64,000 bases of DNA from assembly GCA_003640385.1 (NCBI GenBank), contig RCAB01000005.1:248001-312000 (forward strand), given 5' to 3'. The notes beneath the pieces are model-generated. The model saw only the letters and a program-made list of their open reading frames with translations. It was not told the origin of the DNA and did not search any database. Made by a program: the position numbers and the translations under genes. Shown here one piece after another: positions 1-10,973 of the stretch; position 1 is the stretch's first letter, and every line of letters starts with the position of its first letter. The DNA is from Setaria digitata. Lineage: Eukaryota; Nematoda; Chromadorea; Rhabditida; Setariidae.

Positions 1-1905
1 TAATTTAAGTACATAGCAAATTCTGCTGGGAATCCTTTGCACAACACCTGTTTATTTCAGTAAACAGTATAAATGCTTGGAAGATGCAATTAAAGCAATT
101 TATCCAATCTTATAAAGTTTTTTTTTGGTTTTGTGGTCAAATGATGAAATAGAACTTCTACTGTCAAGATAAAACAAAAATACTAAAAAAGATAAACGGA
201 TAACGCATATGCCTAATCAGTATCAAAAATTTGTGCTTACCTCAATGGGTGTGGACATTTTCTTCTCGCTGATCTTTTCATACTTTTGTTTCTTTGTTGC
301 CGCTTTCAGACCTTGCCATGGAAGTGTCCCCCTGAAAAGAATGATTTTAAATTCCCAATAAAAAAACCTTAAGGTAATCCAAGAAAAATGTCATATGAAT
401 TATGTTCACTAAAAGCAAAAACTAACTTGTTGAAATACATTAAAACATATCCGAGAGATTCCATATCATCTCGCCGTGACTGCTCAATACCCAAATGAGC
501 ATTGATTGAGGCATATCGAGCGGTTCCGGTCAAATTCTGAATTTATTTGCTTCAACCATCATCTTCTCATATATCAAACAGATGAAAAATAATGCAACTT
601 AAATAAAAAAAAAAAATCTCTTAATATTATAACAAGTCCTGACAAGTAAATGCGTTTCTAAAGAACCTTATCCTCTCGATACGGTATATGGGCTCGTGTA
701 CGCGAGTCACGATATTTTTTCGCCAAGCCAAAATCGATTAAAAATAATTTATTGCAATGCCGTCCTATACCCATCATGAAATTGTCAGGCTGAAATAATA
801 TCAGTTAGAAATGCTCGTAAATTATTGATAAGTGTTTTCACTGAGAATCTGGGACACCTTTTATCTATTTCAAATAATACTGGCATTTTGAAAACATAAA
901 GAAAGCTTCACCCAATATATATCTCAACAGTCAACTCATGCGACAACCAAAACATTCTGCAATACATCGGGAATAATGTCCAGAAATATAGACAAGTACA
1001 GAACTTGAACTAGAACTAGTGGGATATCCTCATAACTTACCTTAATGTCCCTATGAATGAAGTTTTTGACGTGAACATATTCAATGCGACCAATCATCTG
1101 ATCTGCTAGCATCAGCACAGTTTTCATTGTAAAACGACGACTGCAGAAGTTGAAGAGATCCTCTAAGGAAGGACCTAGTAAATCCATCACCAGTACATTG
1201 TATTCCCGCTCAGTGCCATACCTGAAAAAACCACTAATGGGAACTTTCATTCTAAACGGTGGATAAGGAGTTCTAAAAGGACGAAGTTGAAATGACACCA
1301 CAATTCATCATGTCTTAAAATGGAATGGATAACATCACAATTTTTGCACTGAATAATTAGTACCACACTTTATTATACTTTATTAATACTTCAAGATACT
1401 TATGTAAGAAAAATTCCACAACTTCAGTAGCGAATTGCGTGAGGATGAGAGACTTCATAGAACAACATCGTTTTCCACTGCTGAGAGAACTTTAATGGTG
1501 GCATATAGGAAAGCTCACTCAACTGTGAAATCGTGAAATTCTACTGGATTAATGAACAAAAAGCTTACCATCGTATATGTGGTATACCAACTCCACCCTG
1601 CAGAATTTTGTACACTTTGCTCTCATAAAGCAGCTGTGGATGACGAGCCTGAAAATTGCTTCTCCAAAAAATTAAAAGAATTCTCTACACATATTCATAT
1701 TTTATGTGAAAGAATATCACTACTTCAATTAAGACAAATCACTTCAAGCAACCTTATTAGACTCCATTTTAACAGCAACTTCTTCACCATTTGTGATATT
1801 TATAGCCAAATATATGTCACCAAATGAGCCAGAACCTATTTTACGGATTAGTTTATATTTTGTTGCAACGATAAAATCGCGCGAATTGGTAGCAACGCCC
1901 GCCAT
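1..1905 (-). CDS. CSNK1A1: Casein kinase 1 alpha (5' part, runs off left edge)
   Basis: Serine/threonine kinase of the CK1 family; the alpha form acts in Wnt/beta-catenin signalling and many other phosphorylation events (C. elegans KIN-19 type). Exons, all in phase: 1753-1905, 1569-1648, 1041-1221, 667-789, 427-536, 241-331 and 1-47 (continuing off the window). Seen in the translation: glycine loop KIGSGSFGD, catalytic HRDIKPDNF split across an exon junction, [10 protein letters not shown], the CK1-specific [18 protein letters not shown], then [15 protein letters not shown]. The start [11 protein letters not shown] lies 7 bases downstream of a CAG acceptor, suggesting a trans-spliced leader. 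The C-terminal part is outside the window. Conservation with animal CK1 alpha is very high, so identity to alpha rather than delta/epsilon is well supported. Confidence 0.95.
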
Positions 1906-1912
1906 TCCGGGC

Positions 1913-1914
1913 CT
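1913..1914 (-). promoter_or_regulatory. Probable trans-splice acceptor of CK1 alpha
   Basis: A CATTTCAG acceptor ends 7 bases before the CK1 ATG, with no upstream exon visible. This is the arrangement expected for spliced-leader addition in nematodes. Inference only; transcript 5' ends would decide. Confidence 0.45.
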
Positions 1915-2257
1915 GAAATGACAAGAGATCTGGTAGATCTCAGCAACGACACTTTACTTTTTTAGCGAAGCACCGTCTGAAGCTCGAAACGCTATGAACC
2001 GATTAAAACTTTCGCAATAAATGTACCTAAAAGTTGCATTAGTTATATTTCGCCCCAATAATCCACGAAAAAAATGGAACAAATAGTCCTGCTGTACTCG
2101 GTTTCACATATATCAAGCTAATTTTGAAAAAAAAAAACTGCTATAATCTCTAAACTTTTCACTTAACTAGTCTAACTTAGCACACGAGCTTTAGGCTAAA
2201 GCTCTAGTGCCTTACTCTCTAAATTTCATTTCTGTGTCAGGAACTGAAAAATTCCTC

Positions 2258-2578
2258 ATGACACTACTACGTCGCTCATCGTCTCTGTGGATGAGGGCTT
2301 TTTCGGGTGTTCGGATCGGATGGCAAGAAGGTTTGATCTGGCCATCGGCGCAACATATCTTCTTTGCAGCTAAAAAGTGCACTAACTCAATCAGCATCTT
2401 CATTTCCAGTTATCACCTATACCGTTCGGAAGGGATGTATATACTCATCACAAATCCAAAGATGAACCATGTTATCGGTAGCGAAACAGCAGAAGTCGTT
2501 CGTGCCGCTCTTCCAGAAATGATACCTAACCTTCCTGAGTACACTCCACCACAAAAATTGATTGATGGGAAGAGTTGA
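2258..2578 (+). CDS. Possible small protein with mitochondrial-type N-terminus
   Basis: Single open frame of about 106 residues, divergent from CK1 alpha with about 350 bases between the starts. It begins MTLLRRSSSLWMRAFSG, a Leu/Arg/Ser-rich stretch without acids that looks like a mitochondrial targeting peptide. A TCTGTGTCAG acceptor lies 17 bases upstream of the ATG, as for a trans-spliced start. The C-terminal part (ALPEMIPNLPEYTPPQKL) has protein-like composition. Introns are possible: CAG acceptors follow at about 2370 and 2409, so the middle may be mis-modelled. I recognise no family. Base composition here is less AT-rich than the flanks, which favours coding, but the call is tentative. 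Confidence 0.3.
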   Translation: MTLLRRSSSLWMRAFSGVRIGWQEGLIWPSAQHIFFAAKKCTNSISIFISSYHLYRSEGMYILITNPKMNHVIGSETAEVVRAALPEMIPNLPEYTPPQKLIDGKS

Positions 2579-3935
2579 GGGTCTATCTGTAACGATCCAC
2601 GCTATCTGCACTCCATTACATTACCCTCCAAATAATGACACAACCCACTATTTGGCTCATCGAGCTCCCCTTCCCATAACTCCCGGAATACCAAACTGTC
2701 GAACTACATCGATACGCGTCAACAGCGCGCAACGCAACCGCAACGCAGCGTAGCATGCAACGAGTGGCGGAAACACCAAAGGCACTGCGACGTCCCGGGT
2801 AATGAGGATCTACTGACGCATCGATCCACGCTTCCGGGAAACGCTCTACTGGAATGGACTAGGATTGGGGTGTAATAAGTAAATCCTTCCCTATTCAGCT
2901 TTACGGTGGCGTGGACCGGTGGTGTCCTCCTCATTTCTCCCTTTCCTTCATCCGGTTTTTCGAAAGACCTAGTTCTGGAAGACTCACTCCTTCCAGTTTT
3001 CGATGATTGTCTTCTGATAGACATGTTGGGATTTGATTTGCTCGAGGAAGAATGTATCCTTAAAAGTTGTTGGATGCATAGTCTATCCGCCCTCGAAAAC
3101 AAAACCATATCTATAAACCTGTTTCTATCTATATTCCCTTACAGTTTCATCTAAAGCCTGTGCAGTAGATAATAGTTTTATCCACTCCAGCATGGAAGTC
3201 AAGAAAAAATTAACCAGAGCTACCTCGGTTAGAGTTTTTTTTCTCTTTATTCGTTTAACGCGAAGGCCGAACTGAGGTGCTGTTCAGCTTAGACAGTCAT
3301 CGAATGGAATGAAGGTAAATCGTCCTAGTCATCGATGGTCTGGAGCTTTCTTGATTTATGTCCCATTCATACTAATACTAAAAGAATAAAATGAACACCG
3401 ACTTCCTCATACAATACCCTCTTCTCATTCCAGTCGAATCTGCGATACCATAGTATGTGTCAGTCTGTTCCTCAGTTTAGCGCGGAAATAGTTCGCTTCT
3501 GCGTAGAGATAAAAACAATCCTTTATTTATGAGCATTACTTTACAAGCTTAGTCTAAAATGTAGAAGGGATGACTTCAGGTGAATAGTTCTTTTATCATT
3601 TTCTCTTCCTCCAAGTATGTCATTTTATAATAAAGTCATAAATACTTAATCAGTCAAAATAACAAACCAGAAAACACACAGAAGTGAAATTATCCAAACA
3701 AATAAAATCTTTTTTCTGATTACCTTTAATGATGATTTACGTTTTCAATCGCCAGATAATTTCGACTTGAATGCTTGAGATCGTGGTTTCGTGAGCAAAA
3801 AAATCATGTAATTCAGGAAATTGGGGAAATTTAGATCTGTGATTAAAGAAAGACAAGAAGGAGAACTTCAAAGTAGACAGTGTAAAATGAGTACAATTTA
3901 GTAGTTAAAACAATAAGAGGAAATAACAGTCGTAG
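2579..3935. other. Intergenic region, no clear gene
   Basis: About 1.36 kb between the small divergent frame and the CK1 pseudogene. The part around 2690-2950 is richer in G+C and CpG than the surroundings and carries a 129-codon open frame on the minus strand (2719-3108) of Arg/Ser-rich composition with no recognisable domain and no supporting splice or start signals. The rest is AT-rich and shows nothing I can support. Confidence 0.4.
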
Positions 3936-5213
3936 TTATTTAGTAGTTAACAATAAGAAATACATAAATGAACTTAAAGAACTAGTCATAAGACAAATAC
4001 TGAAAGGAAAATTGAGTAAAAGTCTACTGTCCGAATTGAGCTCAATTTCCAAATTACAATTTTTTTCTGCTTCCTTAATCTTCTTCATAGATTCCTTCAG
4101 CATATAAGCCAAAGAAACCGCACTTGGCTTTGTCTTTTGCCTGAGCGTTGTCCAATTATCTCTGTAATCATACTGAATAACATTATCTTAAAAAAAATCG
4201 TGGTAGATATCTCTTAATTTTCAGGGAAGTGAAAACAAAGGGAAGATTATCTAGAAATAAAAAAATAAAAAAAAAAAGTAAGAAACAACCTACCTGACAA
4301 TTTAGAGTTCTAAGCAAAATCCGAAACTGCTGTCTTAACTAAATCGGGTTCCTCATCGAGGCGTAATCTATGGCAATAATTGAAATACACCGCGAATTCG
4401 GCTGGAAAGCTTTTGTAGAGAACCTAAAAATTTTAAATTACCAGAGGAGTACCTGATTCCTTTCCTTTTTAATTTTAGCTCATAACTACAATCATAAGGA
4501 ACTGCTCCAACAACACGAAATGAAATTTACTTCTCGCAGCAATCAAGAAGAGATTTATGATGACAAATGTTGAAAAGTTTTGCTTAATATACTTTTTAAA
4601 ATAAATAATACAAAACAGATAATTCCTTAAAGCTAAATGATCTGAGTAACTTACTCCTTTCAGCTGTCTTATATATTATACATAAGTAATCTACTTGCTG
4701 ATAAAGTATGAGAAATTATTCAGGTTTTTTAATTTCAAGGATTATCCACTTCATTACATATTTATTGAGACTCTCGCACAGCAGTGAAGGTTCAGTAGCA
4801 TGTTGTGGGAGAAGACCCCAGTAAACATTAAATTCAAATCGAACGTAGTACTCAAAAGAAGTAGACACTTTCTTTTCACAAATTTTTTTTTTTTTTCATA
4901 TTTCTGCTTCTTTGTTACCGTTTTTAATCCTTGCCACGCAAAGAACCTCTGAAAAATAGCAGCTGGTTACTACCATTATATTAAAATTTCCTCAGAATCT
5001 TCTTTACACAACAAAACCGAGAACGAAAAGCAAGAATGGTCTTCCGTCTCTTTCATTACCGGTCTTTTCATTATCATGAGAATGAAACTGGTTCCAAAAA
5101 TTAGTGGTAAGTGGGAATCCTAAATCAGTAAGCAGAGCTTTCGTAAATCACTTGTTTCGCTCAACTCTACCATGAGCATTGACAGAAGCATTGACATAAC
5201 GCGCTGTTTCAGT

Positions 5214-5248
<35 letters not shown>

Positions 5249-5784
5249 AACGTTAAAACTACCTGAGAATAAAAGGAGATTTCATACTCAAAGTTTATTA
5301 CCACCGCAGTCGGTAGATAACAACGCCATCTTATAAGATTTTATAGACTCGGCTTTCATAAAAAAGTTGTGAATGGCGAGCCTGCAAAATATTTCCTCAT
5401 CAATAATCACTGCCCTTTTAGCGAAATAAAAATATTTTCTAAATGCAAAAAGCTTCAAAACGAGCTTACTAGTTAGAAATTCTTGTGAAAATAAATGTAA
5501 ACTCACGACTCCCTTGAAAATTTGGCAGCTCACAAACCTCGCCGTTACAAGTCTTCTGAAGAAATGAATAGACTAAATTAACGACGACACTTGTTCTCTG
5601 TGTGCTTTTAGAAGTACTAGCAAAACCTTACTAGACTTCACGCCCACTTGCTCTCCGGCCGCAGTGATGACTTCCAGACGTCGCCGAATGAACCAACACC
5701 AATTTTACGATGCAGTTTACGTTTGGTGGCGATGAGAGTTTTGCGGACAGAGCGACGTTCCCGACTAGCAGTTTCTGCTCTCAT
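3936..5784 (-). pseudogene. Decayed casein kinase 1 paralogue lacking the catalytic exons
   Basis: Fragments line up in order with CK1 alpha exons. Exon-1 like block 5627-5784 encodes RKIGVGSFGDV, then needs a one-base frame change to continue as VITAAGEQVGVKSSK. Exon-2 like block 5302-5381 reads ARHSQLFYESRVYKIL, then an in-frame TAA where the parent has Gln, then a match to the end of the exon. The exons carrying HRDIKPDN and DFG are absent. Instead a homopolymer tract (about 5216-5244) abuts an exon-5 like piece (TARYVNASVNAHG, about 5165-5215). An exon-6 like piece ([15 protein letters not shown]) lies near 4890-4951, an exon-7 like block at 4294-4423 has another frame break before RILLRTLNCQ, and a C-terminal block (YDYRDNWTTLRQK) runs from 4172 to a stop at 3936. 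Intron positions are retained, so this is a DNA-level duplication, not a retrocopy. It cannot encode an active kinase. Confidence 0.85.
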
Positions 5785-7341
5785 TAGTACGAATTTAAGC
5801 CACTTTCTTTCCCGACTGAAGTAGAGTAAGCCGAAGCAGTCGACACAAGAAAGAATAGTTTATTAACTAGTACTTTTAATAAATCCCGTCCTTGCAAGAA
5901 ATTTAACGGAAGGACTATGCTACTTTCCCCAATATTTTAGCCCTGGCTCACAACTTTCTTCCTTTCTTACAAAAAGCTTACAAGTTTGAGAAGAAAGCTA
6001 TAACATGTTACTTACGATACGCTAAAAACATTTCTCAAGAATGCATCATATCTCCTCATAAGGAGAGAGCTTCTCCTTGTTCAATATCACTGTTTCATCT
6101 TGTTATGATTCTATATAAAAATATTTGTCTTGTCAAAAGCTACCATGCAATGTATCGAAAGGCACAAAAAAATCTGACTTACTGGATGGGGTGTGCTAAC
6201 CGACTCAGATTAGAATTCAGACCAACTATTTTAATCAAGAGATGTGTCATCATAAAACGAGGAATACTTAAGAACGACTTCAAACTATTCACAGACCAAA
6301 ATCTTGAATTCATTAGAAATAAAACTGTATTTTCGTGCATCAGGGAAACTTGGGTAAGAGTGCCTGGTGGCATTAGCTTATCAAAGATTTTCGTGCCTTC
6401 ATAGCAGGACTTTGTCTTACATTACATCCACTATATAGAAATTCAAAATTAAGCTCTATTCTCCAAATCATATTATCACTTTGAATCAAGAGATAAAATA
6501 TTATGGAAGTGAATCGTCTCCAAGGTGATCCAGATGACAGGTGGAAACATTTTTTCGAAAATATTTTTCAGAATTTGTTCCAACCATATTTATAAAAAAC
6601 TTGGACAAATCTTTAAAACAAAAATAAAAAAGAATGCATTCACACAATACACCAGTGATAATACTTACAAGTGGGCTCGCATAAAACATTGACATTTTTT
6701 GCATGCGTCATACCAGTGACTTGCTATGACAGAAATTGACAAAACGAACCGTTCACAGTTTAAATCCACCTTATATATGCAGTTGAAATAAATATAACTG
6801 ATTTCTTTTCTTTTTTAAATGGATTAAACAACCCGAAGAGAAAGGACATTCATACGTACATAAACATTTATAGCTAAATTATTTTACTCTATTGAAAGGA
6901 GAAATGGAAAAAGGAAGCCTTAAAACATCATAAGGGATATAAAAAACTTCATACAAGCATGCAAGAAAATAAAGATGGTAAGAACAACGAACAAAATTAG
7001 CGAAAAAGAAGGTTAACAAAATATTAAACGATTTACGGAAACGACTGATGCTCCTAGTCAACATACAGTGAAACAAGCCTTGAATTAAACAAATCCTACA
7101 GTTTTTAAGGACTGAACCCAAAAACCTTAACTATATGAAGAAGACTACGCAACAACAAACAATTTCTTCACTTCTTAATAAAATCCAATTCTAATTTCAC
7201 TAGTCAAATTACTCTGAATAAGCCAAAAATGCAGTTTAGTAAACAAAAAATAAAACTAATTAGACTACTAGAGGAGGTTTGGCATTTAGTAACCAATTAT
7301 GCTGAACTGTGACAAAAATGAACAAGAAAATAAGAAACATT
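5785..7341. other. Intergenic region containing one copy of a dispersed repeat
   Basis: AT-rich region between the CK1 pseudogene and the 3' end of the next minus-strand gene. It contains the left copy of the 6310-6556 / 8887-9103 repeat. Open frames here (for example 6105-6404) overlap that repeat and show no domain. Nothing else supported. Confidence 0.4.
6310..6556 (+). repeat. Direct repeat, copy 1
   Basis: About 250 bases that match 8887-9103 in the same orientation with small indels. Shared landmarks are CAGGGAAACTTG, GTAAGAGT, ACTTTGTCTTA, ATTACAT, CACTA, ATTCAAAATT, AAGCTCTATTCT, GATAAAATATTA and ATCGTCTCCAAG. Old duplication or member of an interspersed family; no terminal repeats or coding domain seen. 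Confidence 0.7.
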
Positions 7342-9430
7342 TCAATATGAGCAATCAACTTCCATCTCGCCATAATCCAATAGAGTGGTATCTATTTCCG
7401 TAACATTCATTGCAGATGACAATTCTGAATTTTCGCCATTCGTCTCACTTGAACAATTCTCTGATTCTGCTGCACATCCATCATCCGGAAAAGTAACAAA
7501 ACCTGAAAAAACGTTCACACCCCAGGAACACTCCTTACTCCTGAAAAAAATCCCAAAACTTGTTTTTTTGGGAGATGTAGAAAATTACTTTTACCATTAT
7601 CATTAGATGCGCATTCCACTGCATCTTCAGCAGCAATTTCTTTGATTCGACCGATCATTGTCGGATTGTCAAACGATATGGGGGGCACATAAGGTACTAG
7701 AGCCATCGATAAAGAACTGAAAGTAGATTTAGAGTTTCAAAAACTCTCAAGTTTTTTTCAAAAGAAAAAAATGTGCCCGACTAATTTTAACTCGTCTTCC
7801 ATATTCTCTAATAAAGAATTAATACGAGAAGTTGTGTCCAGTTACGTAGAATTGCAGTAGAAAAATAAAAAAAAAAAAAATGCAGGAAGTTAGAGTGTCC
7901 AAATCTATTTTCAACAAAATCCAAGAGGTAAAGATAAAAAATTCTCGGTCATATATGCAAGCCAGTACATTTACCCTACGACAAACTTGGCCAGCAGAAA
8001 CACAAATAATAAAAAATACACTTGTTGATAGTAACAGGTGGTACTTTACGCTCTTGTTCAATATACTTCCGCAGCCTCTCATCCAAAATCAATAACGCAT
8101 CACCCTTCTCGATATCATCGTCACCAGGATCTTCTGAGTTGCTAAATTTTGAATCAATAAGCAGCATATACTATTGTATTTTATAGTATTCTAATTCCCA
8201 ACAGTATTCCAGAGAAAGCCAGGTTGGGAAGAACTAGAAATGACAAAGAAGATACGCAGCATAAAATGACAGTAGTAGCATTCAAAACATCAGTAAAAGA
8301 TTTTGGAAAATTTAATTCCAAATGTACATCTTCCACGTATAAAAAAATTATTGATACTAAAAATTACATACCTATCTTCTGAATCCAGCATTGAAGGGCC
8401 AGGATCCCCTGATATGTGAAAATTTTCTAAACGAGCACTAACTTTTTCCATTCTCCGTTTAGACATTGGGGCATCATTCTGTAAGCAATTGCTGCATACA
8501 TTCCATTTCATTCGTAAATCTTCCTAACTTACCATGTTAAAACACAAAAGACCCTTATGCTACAGTATAAGATCCTCATGCGGTTAAAAATGAGATGAAC
8601 TTCACTGCGTTACAGGAAAAAAAGTGCAAACTATCCAATAGGTTAATGCATTTTACCAATATATTTAATGAAATTCAGCTGTGCAATTAATCAAAAATAT
8701 GAGCATTTCAAGGGCAGCTTACTCCATATTGTGAACGACGTTTCCGACAATTACTTTTTAAATTTCCAGTTTGCAGATTTACGTAATTTGTTTGCTCCAA
8801 TCCTAATCTGTGTTCTTCAGTAATCTCCATTCCAATCTCAAAATACCATAGCATTTCGTGATATGAATAAAAACAAAGGCTGAGTTTCATTGGAAATGAA
8901 ACTTCATTTCCGTGCAACAGGGAAACTTGAGTAAGAGTATCTGGTGCCTTTGTCCTCATAGCCAAAACTTTGTCTTATATTACATTCACTACATAGCAAT
9001 TCAAAATTCAAGCTCTATTCTTCAAATAATATTACAACTTAGAATAAAGATAAAATATTACGGAAGTAGATCGTCTCCAAGATGATCCAGACAACAGGTT
9101 GAAAGATGCAAGAAACATGTCGAAACTTATGGTTAGCAGACACGTACACTATATATTTTCTTTATACAAAGACAGAGAAAACTGAAAGGCTAAAAAACGC
9201 GAATACCTTTCGAGCTTGTTGAGAAGAATATTTCCTACTAAGAAAACATGTTGAACTCTATAAAAAAAGTTGAACTATACCGCATCAGCGTTCATATTCG
9301 ATGGCACGCTCTCGCCGAAAGTATAATGACTGAATTGGTTGTAATGCGATAGGTCCACCGGATAAACATTGCCACAAAAATTTCCATTTGTGAATAGATT
9401 TAGATAAGCACCGGACGACGGGGCGGACAT
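7342..9430 (-). CDS. Acidic nuclear-type protein, possibly CCDC117-like
   Basis: Six in-phase exons: 9281-9430, 8723-8836, 8372-8478, 8022-8141, 7595-7716 and 7342-7502, giving about 257 residues. The start MSAPSSGAYLNLF follows a TTTGCAG acceptor 22 bases upstream. The protein has two basic clusters (NCRKRRSQYG and PMSKRRMEK, nuclear-localisation like), an acidic stretch (SEDSNSEDPGDDDIEKGD), then LLILDERLRKYIEQER and SLSMALVPYVPPI, ending in an acidic tail (LLDYGEMEVDCSY). The order of basic patch, helix, acidic patch, hydrophobic LxLD-like helix and M-L-V-P motif recalls vertebrate CCDC117. That is from memory of the family and unverified. Exon 2 uses a weaker TTTTGAG acceptor. Intron 1 contains copy 2 of a dispersed repeat. 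Function unknown. Confidence 0.7.
8887..9103 (+). repeat. Direct repeat, copy 2 (inside intron 1 of the acidic protein gene)
   Basis: Counterpart of 6310-6556, same orientation, roughly three quarters to four fifths identical by eye. It lies wholly inside an intron, so it does not affect the reading frame. Confidence 0.7.
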
Positions 9431-10973
9431 CGATCCGAAGAAAGCTACTTCACTGCAAATGTTTTATGGTCAGGTTAGAAGAACCCTTGGCTCCGGCACA
9501 CTGACAAGTAGTGAGCTTGAAGCAGAGTCGGAAAGAGTCGTCCGATGCGGATGCGAAATTGCTTCAACGTAAGTGAAAGGACAGAGAACTTCGGGTGTGA
9601 TGCGCGAGATGGCGGGAAGCTACCAGAGTGATTCGTTACTTGGGTAAATAACGACCGCCCCACTGAGGCAATTTCCTCCAAACGCGGTGGAAGGAGAAGT
9701 GATCAATATTCCGGGGGTAATTGTAATTAGCAAGTTAAGTAGCAATTAACAAACCTAAACAAGCAGCAGGCGAAGTGGATATCTCACTTTCTAAATGGTG
9801 AGGAATTTTCGAGAAAAGTTCCGAACATCTCTATTCAACAGTACTCTCTTTCGCTATTGTCACTCGTCTGCTTCTTTCTCAGCACAGGTATATTATTTCC
9901 ATGTCTGCTTTCTCTCTCTAGAAAAGACTTAAATATTGAAGAATGAAGAAGGCGTGGATTGTGGGCACAACAGAAAGAACCGGTTCCGGATAAAGGAAGT
10001 TGAGGATTCGGAATGGTTGTGCGGTAGTGCTATATGCCGGGTAAAAGTATGTACTTACTGTGATGGTATAAATGTGCTGATGAACTGACTTGAACTCAAA
10101 CTGTTCGAACCAATCTTCCCACCTCAGGCTGATGCTTTCCATACCTTGTAGTTTAACAGCTTCTGTTATACAAAATTAAAATGTGGAGGGATCATTGTGA
10201 GCACCGGGTTTTTAATTTCCCTCTTCAACATCCGTTTCCTTTTCCTTGTAGACGGGAAAAGTGTTTACGTTAAAGCGATCATGAAGGCTACAGTTCAAAT
10301 TTCATTGTCTCAAATCTAATTAACGAAAGTGACACTCATGCGTGCGACACTCATTTTGCCAGTGATCATATGACCAATTAAAATTTCACTATAAAATTTT
10401 CATAGGTTTCCTTTCATGCTTTTTTCATATTCATATGTTCATGTTTAAATTTCAACGGAAACTTCCTGTTCGATATTACCATAGAAAAGTATAACTGAAG
10501 GAAGATTGCTTGCTGAGGTCATGTCGAGAAATTTTGGTATTTTTTTCATCAATAATAGCAATGAATGGTTTAGGGCGTAAGAAAATTCATTTTCAGAAGT
10601 TCTTTTCCAGGGAACTAGAACTTTCAATGAACTTTTCATAATTCTGAAGATATCTGACAGAAAATGAAATGAAAGTGTGATTCTGAAGCGGATTCATTCC
10701 AAAAATCAGATAATCTGAAATATACCAAATAACTTGATGAGTTTGAAGAGCGTATATTAGATGAAAGGGAAGGGAAATTCTAGAAGCCTGGGTATATGGT
10801 ATGAAACATAACTGGCGAAGAGGTGTTTGTGATTTGAATAATTCCATTGAGAGGATGGATTTTCGTCTGGAATCGTAAATTATGTATAAATAGTAATGAA
10901 AGAGAATCACTCCCAGTTATTCGATAAAATTCTAGTTGCCAGTACAGTTGCTTGCCACTTTTCCAATAAGAGG
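9431..10973. other. Intergenic region, nothing supported
   Basis: About 1.5 kb between two divergent genes (7342-9430 on minus, 10974-12780 on plus), so it presumably holds both promoters. Short open frames on the minus strand show no domain or splice structure. No RNA gene or repeat seen. Confidence 0.4.

Noticed and set aside
2719..3108. 129-codon Arg/Ser-rich minus-strand frame
   Set aside because: It lies in a locally GC-rich stretch where long frames arise by chance. No domain, splice partner or start signal supports it.
6105..6404. 99-codon plus-strand frame
   Set aside because: It overlaps the left copy of the dispersed repeat, and the matching region at 8887-9103 does not keep the frame.
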